This document shows positions 33,416-44,146 of a stretch of DNA of 64,000 bases, one piece after another; the stretch's first letter is position 1; the number at the start of each line of letters is the position of its first letter. Location: positions 2,250,462 through 2,314,461 of the forward strand of contig NZ_CP017448.1 of assembly GCF_001753165.1 (NCBI RefSeq). The letters are read 5' to 3'. The notes under the pieces are model-generated. The model was not told where the DNA came from. It was given only the letters and a program-made list of their open reading frames with translations, and searched no databases. The translations under genes and the position numbers were made by a program. The stretch comes from Acidihalobacter aeolianus (GTDB lineage: Bacteria > Pseudomonadota > Gammaproteobacteria > DSM-5130 > Acidihalobacteraceae).

Positions 33416-33431
33416 TGGCCCGTTTAGTGCT
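33416..33431 (+). promoter_or_regulatory. Sigma-54 promoter of the uptake hydrogenase operon
   Basis: TGGCCC-GTTTA-GTGCT has GG and GC separated by exactly 10 bases, as in TGGCAC-N5-TTGCW. Transcription would start near 33443, giving a leader of about 120 bases before hupS. A sigma-54 promoter matches the NtrC-type activator HupR encoded downstream. Confidence 0.7.
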
Positions 33432-33563
33432 TTGACCCTTCCCAAGGCGGGACGCCGACGACACGAGACCATCAAGCTCGGCGCCCTCTCCTAAGAACCC
33501 GCGAATCGATCCGCGACTGCCAGCGCCCGCTCTGCCGTGGGGTAGGCGCAGAGGGAGGAGTAC

Positions 33564-34670
33564 ATGGCGATAGAAACCTTCTACGACGTGATGCGTCGCC
33601 AGGGCATCAGCCGACGCAGCTTTCTCAAGTTCTGCAGCCTGACCGCCACCACGCTGGGCCTCAGCCCGGCCTTCGTACCCAAAATCGCCTGGGCGATGGA
33701 AAACACACCGCGCACGCCGGTGCTGTGGATGCATGGCCTGGAGTGCACCTGCTGCTCCGAGTCGTTCATCCGCTCCGGAAACCCGCTGGCCAAGGACGTG
33801 ATCCTCTCCATGATCTCGCTGGACTATGACGACACACTGATGGCCTCCGCCGGCTTCCAGGCCGAAGCCTGCATGGAAGAGGCCATCGCCAAATACAAGG
33901 GCAACTACATTCTCGCCGTCGAAGGCAATCCACCACTGAACGAGGACGGCATGTTCTGCATCACCGGCGGCAAGCCTTTCATCGAAAAGCTACGGCACGC
34001 TGCCAAACACGCCAAGCACGTCATCGCCTGGGGCGCCTGCGCTTCATGGGGTTGCGTGCAGGCTGCACGGCCCAATCCGACGCGTGCCACGCCGATCCAC
34101 AAAGTGCTCGACAATCCGGTCATCAAGGTGCCGGGCTGCCCGCCCATCGCCGAGGTCATGACCGGCGTCATCACCTACATGCTCACCTTCGGCCATCCGC
34201 CGGAACTCGACCGCCAGGGCCGGCCGAAGATGTTCTACGGCCAGCGCAACCACGACAAGTGCTATCGCCGCGCCCACTTCGACGCCGGCGAGTTCGTCGA
34301 ATCCTGGGACGACCAGGGCGCGCGCGAGGGCTACTGCCTGTACAAAATGGGCTGCAAGGGCCCGACCACGTACAACGCCTGCTCCACCATCCGCTGGAAC
34401 GGCGACACCTCGTGGCCGGTGCATTCCGGGCACGGCTGTTTCGGCTGTTCCGAAAACGGTTTCTGGGACAAGGGTTCGTTCTACGACCGGCTGACCGACA
34501 TCCACGCCTTCGGCATCGATGCCAACGCCAACCAGATCGGTGGCACCGCGGCCGCCGTCGTCGGTGGGGGCGTAGCCGCGCATGCGGCCGTCACCGCGGT
34601 CGTGCGTGCGCGGCGCAACTCCAAGAACAAGAAACAGCATGACGACCACTCAGGAGACAACAACGCATGA
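33564..34670 (+). CDS. hupS: Uptake [NiFe] hydrogenase small subunit, O2-tolerant type
   Basis: The 368-residue precursor has a Tat signal (RRSFLKF at 17-23) and a cleavage region near AWA. The mature part shows CTCC (C61, C63, C64) and ACASWGC (C159, C164). Standard enzymes have Gly at the C63 and C164 positions. The extra pair makes the six-cysteine proximal [4Fe-3S] cluster known from O2-tolerant membrane-bound hydrogenases (group 1d), with the same spacing as Ralstonia HoxK. A C-terminal hydrophobic segment (about 327-345, [19 protein letters not shown]) anchors it. GGGAGGAG precedes the ATG. It overlaps hupL by 4 bp. Confidence 0.96.
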   Translation: MAIETFYDVMRRQGISRRSFLKFCSLTATTLGLSPAFVPKIAWAMENTPRTPVLWMHGLECTCCSESFIRSGNPLAKDVILSMISLDYDDTLMASAGFQAEACMEEAIAKYKGNYILAVEGNPPLNEDGMFCITGGKPFIEKLRHAAKHAKHVIAWGACASWGCVQAARPNPTRATPIHKVLDNPVIKVPGCPPIAEVMTGVITYMLTFGHPPELDRQGRPKMFYGQRNHDKCYRRAHFDAGEFVESWDDQGAREGYCLYKMGCKGPTTYNACSTIRWNGDTSWPVHSGHGCFGCSENGFWDKGSFYDRLTDIHAFGIDANANQIGGTAAAVVGGGVAAHAAVTAVVRARRNSKNKKQHDDHSGDNNA

Positions 34671-36463
34671 GCGTCATCAAGACCCCCAACGGTTTTACCT
34701 TGAACGACAGCGGGCGACGCGTCGTGGTCGATCCGGTCACGCGGATCGAAGGCCACATGCGCTGCGAGGTCAACCTCGACAAGAGCAATGTGATCCGCAA
34801 CGCGGTATCCAGCGGCACCATGTTCCGCGGCCTCGAAATCATCCTCAAGGGTCGCGACCCGCGCGATGCCTGGGCCTTCGTCGAGCGCATCTGCGGCGTG
34901 TGCACCGGCACCCACGCGCTCACTTCGGTGCGCGCGGTGGAGGACGCGCTCGACATCAAGATTCCCGAGAACGCCAACACCATCCGCAACATCATGCAGC
35001 TCACGCTGATGGTGCACGACCACCTCGTGCACTTCTACCAACTGCACGCGTTCGACTGGGTGGATGTCATCTCCTCGCTCAAAGCCGACCCCAAGGCAAC
35101 CTCCGCCCTGGCGCAGAGCCTGTCGCCGTGGCCGAAATCCTCACCCGGCTACTTCCGCGACGTGCAAAATCGCCTCAAGCGCTTCGTCGACAGCGGCCAG
35201 CTCGGCCTGTTCAAGAACGGCTATTGGGGCAATCCGGCCTACAAGCTACCGCCGGAAGGCAACCTGATGGCGGTCGCGCATTATCTGGAAGCGCTCGACT
35301 TCCAGCGCGAAATTGTCAAGATCCATACTATCTACGGCGGCAAGAACCCGCATCCGAACTGGCTCGTCGGCGGCGTACCCTGTGCCATCAACATGGACGA
35401 GGCCATGGCAGCGGGAGCTCCTGTGAACATGGTGCGGCTCAACCACATTTCCGACATCATCAACCGTTCCATCGATTTCATCGACAACGTGTTGCTGCCC
35501 GACATCCATGCCGTCGCCTTGTATTACAAGGACTGGCTGTACGGTGGCGGCCTGTCGAACCAGAACGTGCTGGCCTATGGCGATATGCCCGATCGTGCCA
35601 ACGATTATTCGACGGCCAACCTGCTCATGCCGCGCGGCGCCATCATCAACGGCGACCTGTCGCATGTCTACGATGTCGATCTGCGCGATCCGGAACAGGT
35701 GCGCGAGTTCGTCGACCACTCCTGGTACAAGTACCCGCAGGCCAACGAATCGCTGCATCCCTGGGAAGGTATCACCGACCCGGAATACGTGCTGGGGCCG
35801 CACACCGTCGGCACGCGCACCGACATCAAGCAACTGGACGAAGGCGCCAAGTATTCCTGGATCAAGGCGCCGCGCTGGAAAGGCCACGCCATGGAAGTCG
35901 GCCCGCTGGCCCGCCACATCATCGGCTACGCCAAGGGCATGCCAGAGTGGAAGGAACCGGTAGACAAGTTCCTCAAGGATAACGGATTGGCGTTCAACGC
36001 CCTGTTCTCCACCCTGGGGCGCACCGCCGCGCGCGCCCTCGAAGCGTCTTGGTCGGCGCACAAGATGCGCTATTTCCAGGACAAGCTGATGGCCAACCTC
36101 AAAGCCGGCGACACGTCCACCGCCAACGTCGATAAGTGGGATCCGTCCACCTGGCCCAGCAAAGCCAAGGGCGTCGGCTTCGCCGCCGCACCGCGTGGCG
36201 CACTCGGCCACTGGGTCAAGATCCGCGACGGTAAGATCGAACTCTATCAGGCCGTGGTGCCAACGACCTGGAACGGCTCGCCGCGTGATCCGAAGGAAAA
36301 CATCGGTGCGTTCGAGGCAGCGCTCATGAATACACCCATGGCCAACCCTGAACAGCCGCTCGAGATCCTGCGCACGCTGCACAGCTTCGATCCCTGCCTG
36401 GCCTGTTCGACCCACATCATGTCGCCTGACGGCGAAGAACGCAGCAGCGTCAAAGTGAGCTGA
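34667..36463 (+). CDS. hupL: Uptake [NiFe] hydrogenase large subunit
   Basis: The 598-residue catalytic subunit oxidises H2. Its nickel ligands are in RICGVC (C76, C79) and DPCLACSTH near the end. After that histidine a 15-residue tail beginning IMSPDGEE is to be cut off by HupD during maturation. Gas-channel positions are V78 and L126, as in catalytic enzymes. It travels with HupS through the Tat pathway, having no signal of its own. Length and motifs match group 1 membrane-bound hydrogenases. Confidence 0.97.
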   Translation: MSVIKTPNGFTLNDSGRRVVVDPVTRIEGHMRCEVNLDKSNVIRNAVSSGTMFRGLEIILKGRDPRDAWAFVERICGVCTGTHALTSVRAVEDALDIKIPENANTIRNIMQLTLMVHDHLVHFYQLHAFDWVDVISSLKADPKATSALAQSLSPWPKSSPGYFRDVQNRLKRFVDSGQLGLFKNGYWGNPAYKLPPEGNLMAVAHYLEALDFQREIVKIHTIYGGKNPHPNWLVGGVPCAINMDEAMAAGAPVNMVRLNHISDIINRSIDFIDNVLLPDIHAVALYYKDWLYGGGLSNQNVLAYGDMPDRANDYSTANLLMPRGAIINGDLSHVYDVDLRDPEQVREFVDHSWYKYPQANESLHPWEGITDPEYVLGPHTVGTRTDIKQLDEGAKYSWIKAPRWKGHAMEVGPLARHIIGYAKGMPEWKEPVDKFLKDNGLAFNALFSTLGRTAARALEASWSAHKMRYFQDKLMANLKAGDTSTANVDKWDPSTWPSKAKGVGFAAAPRGALGHWVKIRDGKIELYQAVVPTTWNGSPRDPKENIGAFEAALMNTPMANPEQPLEILRTLHSFDPCLACSTHIMSPDGEERSSVKVS

Positions 36464-36528
36464 ACCGTTGTTGGGGTCGCATCCTGCGATGCGGCCCCGA
36501 ATAAAACGAGCAAAGGGAGAGTTCGTCC

Positions 36529-37236
36529 ATGAACGAAAGCGTCAACCTGAAACCGGTTTACGTCTACGAAGCCCCCGTCAGACTATGGCACTGGATCAAC
36601 GCCGGAACCATTGTCGTACTGGCAATCACCGGCTATCTGATCGGTAGCCCACTGCCGTCGCTGTCCGGGCAGGCCAGCCAGCATTTTCTGATGGGCTACA
36701 TCATCTTCGCCCATATCACCGCCGCCTATATTTTCGCCGTCGGCTTTCTAGGACGTATCTACTGGGCGATCGTGGGCAACCGTTACGCGCATGAGCTGTT
36801 CGTGCCGCCGCTGCTCAGCCCACGCTGGTGGAAAGGCCTGATCTCCGAGGTGCGCTGGTATCTGTTCATGGACAAGGAGTCGCACGTCTTCGTCGGCCAC
36901 AACCCGCTGGCCCAGTCCGCCATGTTCTTCATGTTCGTGCTTGGCAGCCTGTTTATGCTGATCACCGGCTTCGCCCTATACGCCGAGATGTTAGGGCCGA
37001 ACAGCTGGGCGCAATGGGCCTTCGGCTGGGTACTGCCCCTGGTCGGCGGCAACCCGCAAACTCTCCACACCTGGCACCATCTCGGCATGTGGTTAATCGT
37101 CTGCTTCGTCATCGCCCACGTTTACGTCGCCATACGCGAAGACATCGTCTCGCGCCAAACCATGGTCAGCACCATGATCAACGGCTGGCGGTTGTTCAAG
37201 CCAAATCCGGATGCATCCGAGCACGAGAGGCCCTGA
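36529..37236 (+). CDS. hupC: Hydrogenase b-type cytochrome subunit
   Basis: The 235-residue membrane protein has four hydrophobic helices and paired histidines for two b-haems: RLWHWIN, FAHITAAY, TWHHLGMW and IAHVYVA. It passes electrons from HupSL to the quinone pool, here presumably ubiquinone. The start has GGGAG upstream. It is 65 bp after hupL and 1 bp before hupD. Confidence 0.95.
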   Translation: MNESVNLKPVYVYEAPVRLWHWINAGTIVVLAITGYLIGSPLPSLSGQASQHFLMGYIIFAHITAAYIFAVGFLGRIYWAIVGNRYAHELFVPPLLSPRWWKGLISEVRWYLFMDKESHVFVGHNPLAQSAMFFMFVLGSLFMLITGFALYAEMLGPNSWAQWAFGWVLPLVGGNPQTLHTWHHLGMWLIVCFVIAHVYVAIREDIVSRQTMVSTMINGWRLFKPNPDASEHERP

Positions 37237-37237
37237 A

Positions 37238-37876
37238 ATGAGTTCCACCGCAAACGACGCCGCCCCGCAGATTCTGATCCTCGGCATCGGCAACATCCTG
37301 TGGGCCGACGAAGGCTTCGGCGTGCGCGCCGTCGACCGGTTGCACCGCGAATACCTCTTTCCAGAAACGGTGCACCTGCTCGACGGCGGCACCCAGGGGC
37401 TTTACCTGCTCGAACACGTGCAGGACGCCGACATCCTGATCGTGTTCGACGCCGTCGACTACGGCCTGCCGCCCGGCATGCTGAAGCTGATCCGCGACGC
37501 CGAGGTGCCGCGCTTCATGGGCGCGAAGAAGATGAGCCTGCATCAGGCCGGCTTCGAGGAAGTGCTGGCGACCGCCGACCTTACCGGCCGCCTACCGGAA
37601 CGGCTCGTGCTGATCGGCGTGCAACCGGTCGAACTGGACGACTACGGCGGTAGCCTGCGCGAGGCCGTGAAAGCTCAGATCGATCCGGCCATCCGCATCG
37701 CCCTGGAGTGCTTGGACGCATTCGGCATCGGCTACGAGCGCCGCACGCAGCCCTTGCCGGAAACGGACGGACTAAGTGGCCGTGAGCTAACCATGGGCGA
37801 CTACGAAGCCAGCCGTCCGGATGCCGACGAAGCCTGGCGTCACGGCGATTCCCGTTTTTTTAACCCACTCGTTTGA
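37238..37876 (+). CDS. hupD: Hydrogenase maturation protease
   Basis: The 212-residue endopeptidase has ILGIGNILWADEGFGVR, which includes the first metal-sensing acidic residue (Glu in DEGFG). FDAVDYG and HQAGFEEVL carry the other Ni ligands of the HupD/HybD family. It removes the HupL C-terminal tail once nickel is in place. The ATG is at 37238; a 9-codon extension upstream overlaps hupC. The C-terminus (about 175-212) is acidic and longer than in E. coli HybD. Confidence 0.94.
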   Translation: MSSTANDAAPQILILGIGNILWADEGFGVRAVDRLHREYLFPETVHLLDGGTQGLYLLEHVQDADILIVFDAVDYGLPPGMLKLIRDAEVPRFMGAKKMSLHQAGFEEVLATADLTGRLPERLVLIGVQPVELDDYGGSLREAVKAQIDPAIRIALECLDAFGIGYERRTQPLPETDGLSGRELTMGDYEASRPDADEAWRHGDSRFFNPLV

Positions 37877-37888
37877 GGTCGTTTCCCA

Positions 37889-38224
37889 ATGTGCATTGGC
37901 ATCCCCATGCAAATAGTGGCGGTCGACAGTAACGGCACCACATGGTGTACGCGTGACGGCGAGGATCGCAGCGAAGTCGACATCGGCCTGGTCGGCCCCC
38001 AGCCACCAGGCACCTGGCTGCTGGTGTTTCTGGGCAGCGCTCGGGAGGTGTTAACCGAAGACTCTGCACGCACCATCGCGCAAGCGCTGGACGGCGTGGC
38101 CGCGGCCCTTGCCGGTGGTGATTTCGAGCATTTCTTCGCCGACCTCATCGACCGCGAACCGCAACTGCCACAGCACCTGCGCCCCACGGCGACTTCCGAC
38201 GTTCACGAGGATTCCAGCACATGA
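37889..38224 (+). CDS. hupF: HypC-like hydrogenase chaperone HupF
   Basis: The 111-residue HypC/HupF family protein starts MCIGIPMQI, with the essential Cys2. A C-terminal extension (ADLIDREPQLPQHLRP) distinguishes HupF/HoxL from the shorter HypC also encoded here (45229). HupF helps deliver or protect the Fe(CN)2CO unit in HupL under oxygen. It overlaps hupG by 4 bp. Confidence 0.92.
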   Translation: MCIGIPMQIVAVDSNGTTWCTRDGEDRSEVDIGLVGPQPPGTWLLVFLGSAREVLTEDSARTIAQALDGVAAALAGGDFEHFFADLIDREPQLPQHLRPTATSDVHEDSST

Positions 38225-38661
38225 GCATGACCCTGATCGACCGCTTGACCGACGTCCACGACTACCCTCGGCTCGACGCGGACAACTTCGAGCAGTTCGT
38301 CGAGCAGACGCCACAATGTGCACTGTTCTTCACCGAAGATCCGACCAGCTTCCCGGAAAGCAACGATGTCGCCGTCATCCTGCCCGAACTTGCGCAGCGC
38401 TTCGGCGGCAGCTTCACCCCTGCAGTAGTCGCCCGCACTTACGAACGCGAGGTCAGCAAACGCTACGGCGTACGCGAATGGCCGACCCTGGTATTCCTGC
38501 GCCGCGGCGAATATCTCGGCGCCATCGCCCGCGTGCAGAACTGGAGCGAGTATCTAGAACAAATTCAGGGAATCCTGACCAGTGCGCCGCAGCGCCTGCC
38601 CACCGTCGGCATCCCCGTGGTCGCCGCGGCCAGTCAACGTTCCGAGGAGGCACAGTCATGA
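38221..38661 (+). CDS. hupG: HupG/HoxO thioredoxin-like hydrogenase accessory protein
   Basis: The 146-residue protein has a thioredoxin fold (ALFFTEDP, YGVREWPTLVFLRRGEYLG) but no CxxC active site. Relatives act on the HupS small subunit, holding the Tat precursor until its clusters and partner are ready. Overlaps of 4 bp link it to hupF and hupH. Confidence 0.9.
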   Translation: MSMTLIDRLTDVHDYPRLDADNFEQFVEQTPQCALFFTEDPTSFPESNDVAVILPELAQRFGGSFTPAVVARTYEREVSKRYGVREWPTLVFLRRGEYLGAIARVQNWSEYLEQIQGILTSAPQRLPTVGIPVVAAASQRSEEAQS

Positions 38662-39503
38662 AGCCTATCGACATCCCCATCGTCGCCATCGGCCCCGGCA
38701 GCCAGGATGCCACGGAAGACGAGACGCTCAATTACCCGATCCTCCCCAAGGAAATGGACACCTACGTCCCACCGCTGCTGCCAGAGGGCGACGAACTGGC
38801 CCGTGCGCCGCGCGCGCTCGCCGCCCTGTACGAACTTTTGCAATGCGTGGAACACGCGCGCACCGACACCGCCAAACGGTTCATCGACGTTTCCGACTTC
38901 GACGCCGCACAGCGCGAACTGCTCGACCAGATTCTCGGCGAGGGCGAAGTCAGCATCCGCGTGCAGGACACCCACGAATGGCTGATTCAGGAATCGGTGT
39001 TCGCCGGCATCTGGCGCGTGCGTCAGCCGGCTACCGGCACCGATCTCGTCGAGGTCGGCAGCATCCCCGACGCCGTGCTCGAACACGGTCTGAGCGGTGC
39101 GGCCCCACGCCTCGACTTCGTCGCAGGCGCCGCGCCGGCAGGTACCATCAACTCCCCGTCCCTGCTGGTCGAGTTGGCCGCCAAGCAAGCCGAGTGGCGT
39201 GTCGGCATGGAGCCGCACGTGATCAACTTCACCCTCCTGCCGCACAGCCCGGAGGACCTCGACTACCTGAACGCCGTACTCGGCCAGGGCCGCACGCTGA
39301 TCCTCTCCCGCGGCTACGGCAACTGCCGCATCACCGCCACCGGCATTAGCCATATCTGGTGGGTGCAGTACTACAACTCCGTCGACAACCTCATCCTCAA
39401 CACCCTGGAGGTCGTCGACGTGCCTGCCGTGGCGCTCGCCGCACGCGAGGACCTGGAGGACACCGCCGTACGTCTGCGCGAAGTGCTGGAGGCGACGCAA
39501 TGA
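38658..39503 (+). CDS. hupH: HupH/HoxQ hydrogenase small-subunit maturation protein
   Basis: The 281-residue protein matches HupH/HoxQ in length and motifs (GPGSQ, ILPKEMDTYVPP, LSRGYGNCRI, WWVQYYNS). It is thought to work with HupG on the small subunit of O2-exposed hydrogenases. The ATG at 38658 overlaps the hupG stop, and its own stop overlaps the rubredoxin start. Confidence 0.9.
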   Translation: MKPIDIPIVAIGPGSQDATEDETLNYPILPKEMDTYVPPLLPEGDELARAPRALAALYELLQCVEHARTDTAKRFIDVSDFDAAQRELLDQILGEGEVSIRVQDTHEWLIQESVFAGIWRVRQPATGTDLVEVGSIPDAVLEHGLSGAAPRLDFVAGAAPAGTINSPSLLVELAAKQAEWRVGMEPHVINFTLLPHSPEDLDYLNAVLGQGRTLILSRGYGNCRITATGISHIWWVQYYNSVDNLILNTLEVVDVPAVALAAREDLEDTAVRLREVLEATQ

Positions 39504-39730
39504 GCGCGCCGATGAAAACCTTCGAAGGCTCGTTCCTCGGCGACGACAGCAAGATCGCCGACGACGCCCGCATGGAATGCAAGATTTGCTGGTACGTCTA
39601 CGACCCGGCCGAGGGCGATCCCGTGTGGCAGATACCGGAAGGCACGCCCTTCTCGGCCCTTCCGGACCACTGGCGCTGCCCGGAATGCGACGGAAGCAAG
39701 GAGCAGTTCATGGTGCTGATGGAGGACTGA
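39500..39730 (+). CDS. hupI: Hydrogenase-associated rubredoxin
   Basis: The 76-residue protein has two rubredoxin knuckles, CKICWYVYDP and CPECDGSKEQF, which bind one iron. HupI/HoxR is needed for the special proximal cluster of HupS under oxygen, which fits the six-cysteine HupS here. It overlaps hupH by 4 bp and hupJ by 1 bp (TGATG). Confidence 0.94.
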   Translation: MSAPMKTFEGSFLGDDSKIADDARMECKICWYVYDPAEGDPVWQIPEGTPFSALPDHWRCPECDGSKEQFMVLMED

Positions 39731-40212
39731 TGCCAGCACTCGCTGCCGCCGTCGCCCGCCTCGAAGAGACCTTCCGCCGCATCGAACGCGAACGGATGTG
39801 CGACATGCCGCTGCTCAACCCGGCGTTGCGGGTGGAGGCGATTGACTTCCGGGCCCAGGACGACGGCTGGCTGGGCGCACTGATCACGCCCTGGTTCATC
39901 AACCTCGTCATCCTGCCGCGTGATGCTGCGGCCTGGGATGCGCTCGCGCCGACGGCGACCGTGCGCGAGAGCCTGCCCATGGGCGAATGCGAATTTCTCG
40001 TCGGCCGCGACGAAGAGCTGGGTACCTACAAAAGCTGCGCGCTGTTCTCCCCGGCCCTTGAATTCGAGGACCAGGAGGCCGCCCGCGCCACGGCGCGCGC
40101 CGCGCTGGATACCGTCCGGGCCGCGCCGACGTCGGCACCGGCAGCACGCGAATCCGCCGGCCTCAGCCGCCGCGCCTTCCTGCGCGGCGAATTCCGCCGC
40201 ACGCCGCCATGA
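39730..40212 (+). CDS. hupJ: HupJ/HoxT hydrogenase accessory protein
   Basis: The 160-residue protein shows MCDMPLLNPALRVEAIDF and WLGALITPWFINLVILP, the HupJ/HoxT signature. The exact function is unknown; mutants in other bacteria are oxygen-sensitive in hydrogenase assembly. The C-terminus carries SRRAFLRGEFRR, which looks like a twin-arginine motif but is at the wrong end to be a signal. It is in the tightly overlapping hup run. Confidence 0.88.
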   Translation: MPALAAAVARLEETFRRIERERMCDMPLLNPALRVEAIDFRAQDDGWLGALITPWFINLVILPRDAAAWDALAPTATVRESLPMGECEFLVGRDEELGTYKSCALFSPALEFEDQEAARATARAALDTVRAAPTSAPAARESAGLSRRAFLRGEFRRTPP

Positions 40213-41369
40213 GCGCGCCGCACGCCGTCGACCCGGCCGGCCGGCTGCACATCGTGCTCGAACACGACGCAGCCGGCATCGTCGCGGTCGACATCCGCTC
40301 CACCCGCCCGGCATACGCCTCCCGCGCGCTGATCGGGCGCACGCCCGCCGAGGCCGTGCGCCTCGCCCCGCTGCTGTTCAGCCTGTGCGGCGGCGCTCAG
40401 CGCGTGGCCGCGCTCGCCGCCTGCGCCGACGCTCAGGGCATCGAGGCGACACCCGCCGAGCGCGATGCACGCGGCTTCGCACTGGAACTGGAGCGCGTGC
40501 GCGAACATGCCCTGCGCCTGCTCATGGACTGGCCGCAGGCGCTCGGCCTGGAGGCCTGGCGCGACGCCGCGGCACAGCTGTTTGCCCTGCACCGCCGGAT
40601 GGCCGACGCTGGCGAGGACGGTCTCCAGGCGACGCGGGAGGCGTCACGGGCGCTGGAAGCCTTCGTGCGCCGGCGAGTGCTGGGCGACGTGGCCGGCTGG
40701 ACCGCACTGACGGAAACGGACGGCGAGGCCGACGGCACCGGACAAACCGCGCTGGAGCGTCTGCTGCGCCGTCTGGCGGCACGTGGCTGGCAGGCGCTCG
40801 GCGCCGGTACCGGCAGCGTCCCGCTGGAGGACTTCGACCAGGCCGAATGGCGGTCGCGTCTCGCGCATGCGGCGGCCAGCTACGCGCTGTTCCCGCACAT
40901 CGACGGCGAGGCGCGCGAAACCACGCCCTATTCGCGTCAGCGCGAGGCGCCGGCAGTAGCCGCCGCGACGCGACGCTGGGGCGACGGCCTCACCGCGCGT
41001 CTGCTGGCGCTGGCCTGCGAGTTGGATTTTTCCCTGGCAAAGCTGCAGGATTACCTGGAATGGTCGGTCGACGTCTCTCCGCCCCAGGCGGCGGAAGGCG
41101 CGCCGGACGCATCGGGCGAGGGAATCGGCATCGTGCAAGCTGCCAGAGGCCAACTGATACACCGCGTTTCGCTGTCGCAGGGACGCATCCGGGACTACCG
41201 GATCGTGGCGCCCACGGAATGGAACTTCCACCCGCGCGGCGCCGCCGCCCGTGCCCTCTCCTGCCTGCCGTTCCGCGACACGGAAAGCTGTGCGGCGCAG
41301 GCGCGCGCGCTGATCTGCGCCGTCGACCCCTGCGTCGAATACGAACTGGACATCCGCCGCCATGCATGA
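40209..41369 (+). CDS. hupK: HupK/HoxV hydrogenase assembly scaffold
   Basis: The 386-residue protein resembles a hydrogenase large subunit in its C-terminal part: GQLIHRVSLSQGRIRDYRIV and AVDPCVEYELDI. The last CxxC is degenerate (CVEYE) and only one cysteine remains, as known for HupK/HoxV. It is proposed to hold the Fe(CN)2CO group before transfer to HupL. It overlaps hypA by 8 bp. Confidence 0.88.
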   Translation: MSAPHAVDPAGRLHIVLEHDAAGIVAVDIRSTRPAYASRALIGRTPAEAVRLAPLLFSLCGGAQRVAALAACADAQGIEATPAERDARGFALELERVREHALRLLMDWPQALGLEAWRDAAAQLFALHRRMADAGEDGLQATREASRALEAFVRRRVLGDVAGWTALTETDGEADGTGQTALERLLRRLAARGWQALGAGTGSVPLEDFDQAEWRSRLAHAAASYALFPHIDGEARETTPYSRQREAPAVAAATRRWGDGLTARLLALACELDFSLAKLQDYLEWSVDVSPPQAAEGAPDASGEGIGIVQAARGQLIHRVSLSQGRIRDYRIVAPTEWNFHPRGAAARALSCLPFRDTESCAAQARALICAVDPCVEYELDIRRHA

Positions 41370-41703
41370 AATGTCATTATGCGAGGGCATCGTACAGGTG
41401 TTGCAGCAGGAGGCCGAGCGCCAGTCGTTCCACAAGGTCAACCGTGTGCGTCTGGAGATCGGCGCGCTGGCGGGGGTCGAGCTTTCCGCGCTGCGCTTCG
41501 GCTTCGACGTGGTCTCGCGCGGCACGCTGGCCGAGGGTGCCGCGCTGGAAATCATCGAGCAGCCCGCCACCGCCTGGTGCCTGATGTGCATGCGGCCGGT
41601 GACGATCCAGCAGCGTTACGACCCCTGCCCCGAGTGCGGCGCCTACCAGTTGCAGGTCACCGAGGGCGAGGAACTGAAAATCAAGGATCTGGAGGTGGAG
41701 TGA
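41362..41703 (+). CDS. hypA: HypA, nickel insertion protein
   Basis: The 113-residue protein starts MHEMSLCE, with the nickel-binding His2. Its zinc finger is CLMCMRP...CPECGAY. It works with HypB to load nickel into the large subunits. The usual length and intact ligands suggest function. Confidence 0.96.
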   Translation: MHEMSLCEGIVQVLQQEAERQSFHKVNRVRLEIGALAGVELSALRFGFDVVSRGTLAEGAALEIIEQPATAWCLMCMRPVTIQQRYDPCPECGAYQLQVTEGEELKIKDLEVE

Positions 41704-41704
41704 C

Positions 41705-42606
41705 ATGTGTACCGTATGCGGTTGCGGCGAAGGCGAAGCCAAGCTGGAAGAAAAGGCCCATACCCACGATCACGGGCATGAGCACGATCACGAACATACC
41801 CACGATCATAATCATGAGCATGCCCATGCCGGCGACGGCCATCTGCACTACGGCCGCGGACCGGCGCACGCCCACGCGCCCGGTCTCAGCCAGTCGCGCA
41901 TGGTGCAGATCGAACGCGACATCCTGAGCAAGAACGACGAGTACGCGGCGACCAATCGCGCGCGCTTCGCCGCCCAGGGCATCCTGGCGCTGAACCTCGT
42001 CTCCAGCCCCGGCTCCGGCAAGACCACGCTGCTGGTGGAGACGCTCAAGCGCCTGCAGGGCCGTTTCCCGCTGGGCGTGATCGAGGGCGACCAGCAGACC
42101 AGCAACGACGCCGACCGCATCCGCGCCACCGGCGCCCCGGCGATCCAGGTCAACACCGGCAAGGGCTGCCACCTCGACGCACACATGGTCGGCCACGCGC
42201 TCGACCACCTCGACGCGGCGGCGCAGGGCGTGCTGTTCATCGAGAACGTGGGCAATCTGGTGTGCCCGGCCGGCTTCGACCTGGGCGAGGCGCACAAGGT
42301 GGTGATCCTGTCCGCCACCGAGGGCGAGGACAAGCCGCTCAAGTACCCGGACATGTTCCACGCCGCCGACCTCATGGTGCTGAACAAGACCGACCTGCTG
42401 CCCTACGTCGACTTCGACGTCGAGCGTTGCGTGGAATATGTGCGGCGGGTCAATCCCGGGATCGAGATCCTGCAGCTCTCGGCGCGCAGCGGCGAGGGCA
42501 TGGACGCCTGGCTGGCCTGGATCGAGGCCGAACGCGCGGCGACGCTGCGCGGTCGGCTCGCCGCCCTCGAAGCCGAGGCGGCCACGCTCAGGGACGCGCT
42601 CGCCTG

Positions 42607-42607
<1 letters not shown>
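41705..42607 (+). CDS. hypB: HypB, GTPase and nickel store for hydrogenase maturation
   Basis: The 300-residue protein has an N-terminal CTVCGCG nickel site. A histidine-rich stretch follows (residues 19-58, about 16 histidines alternating with Asp, Glu or Thr). The GTPase domain begins at [11 protein letters not shown] (100-110), with [13 protein letters not shown] and NKTDLL. The His tract stores nickel. The stop overlaps the hupR start (TGATG). Confidence 0.96.
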
Positions 42608-44076
<1,469 letters not shown>

Positions 44077-44146
44077 AGACTGGCGAACAGGAGCTGGCAA
44101 CCTGCACACCACAGTCTCGATTCAACACAAGAGGACAAGACCCATT

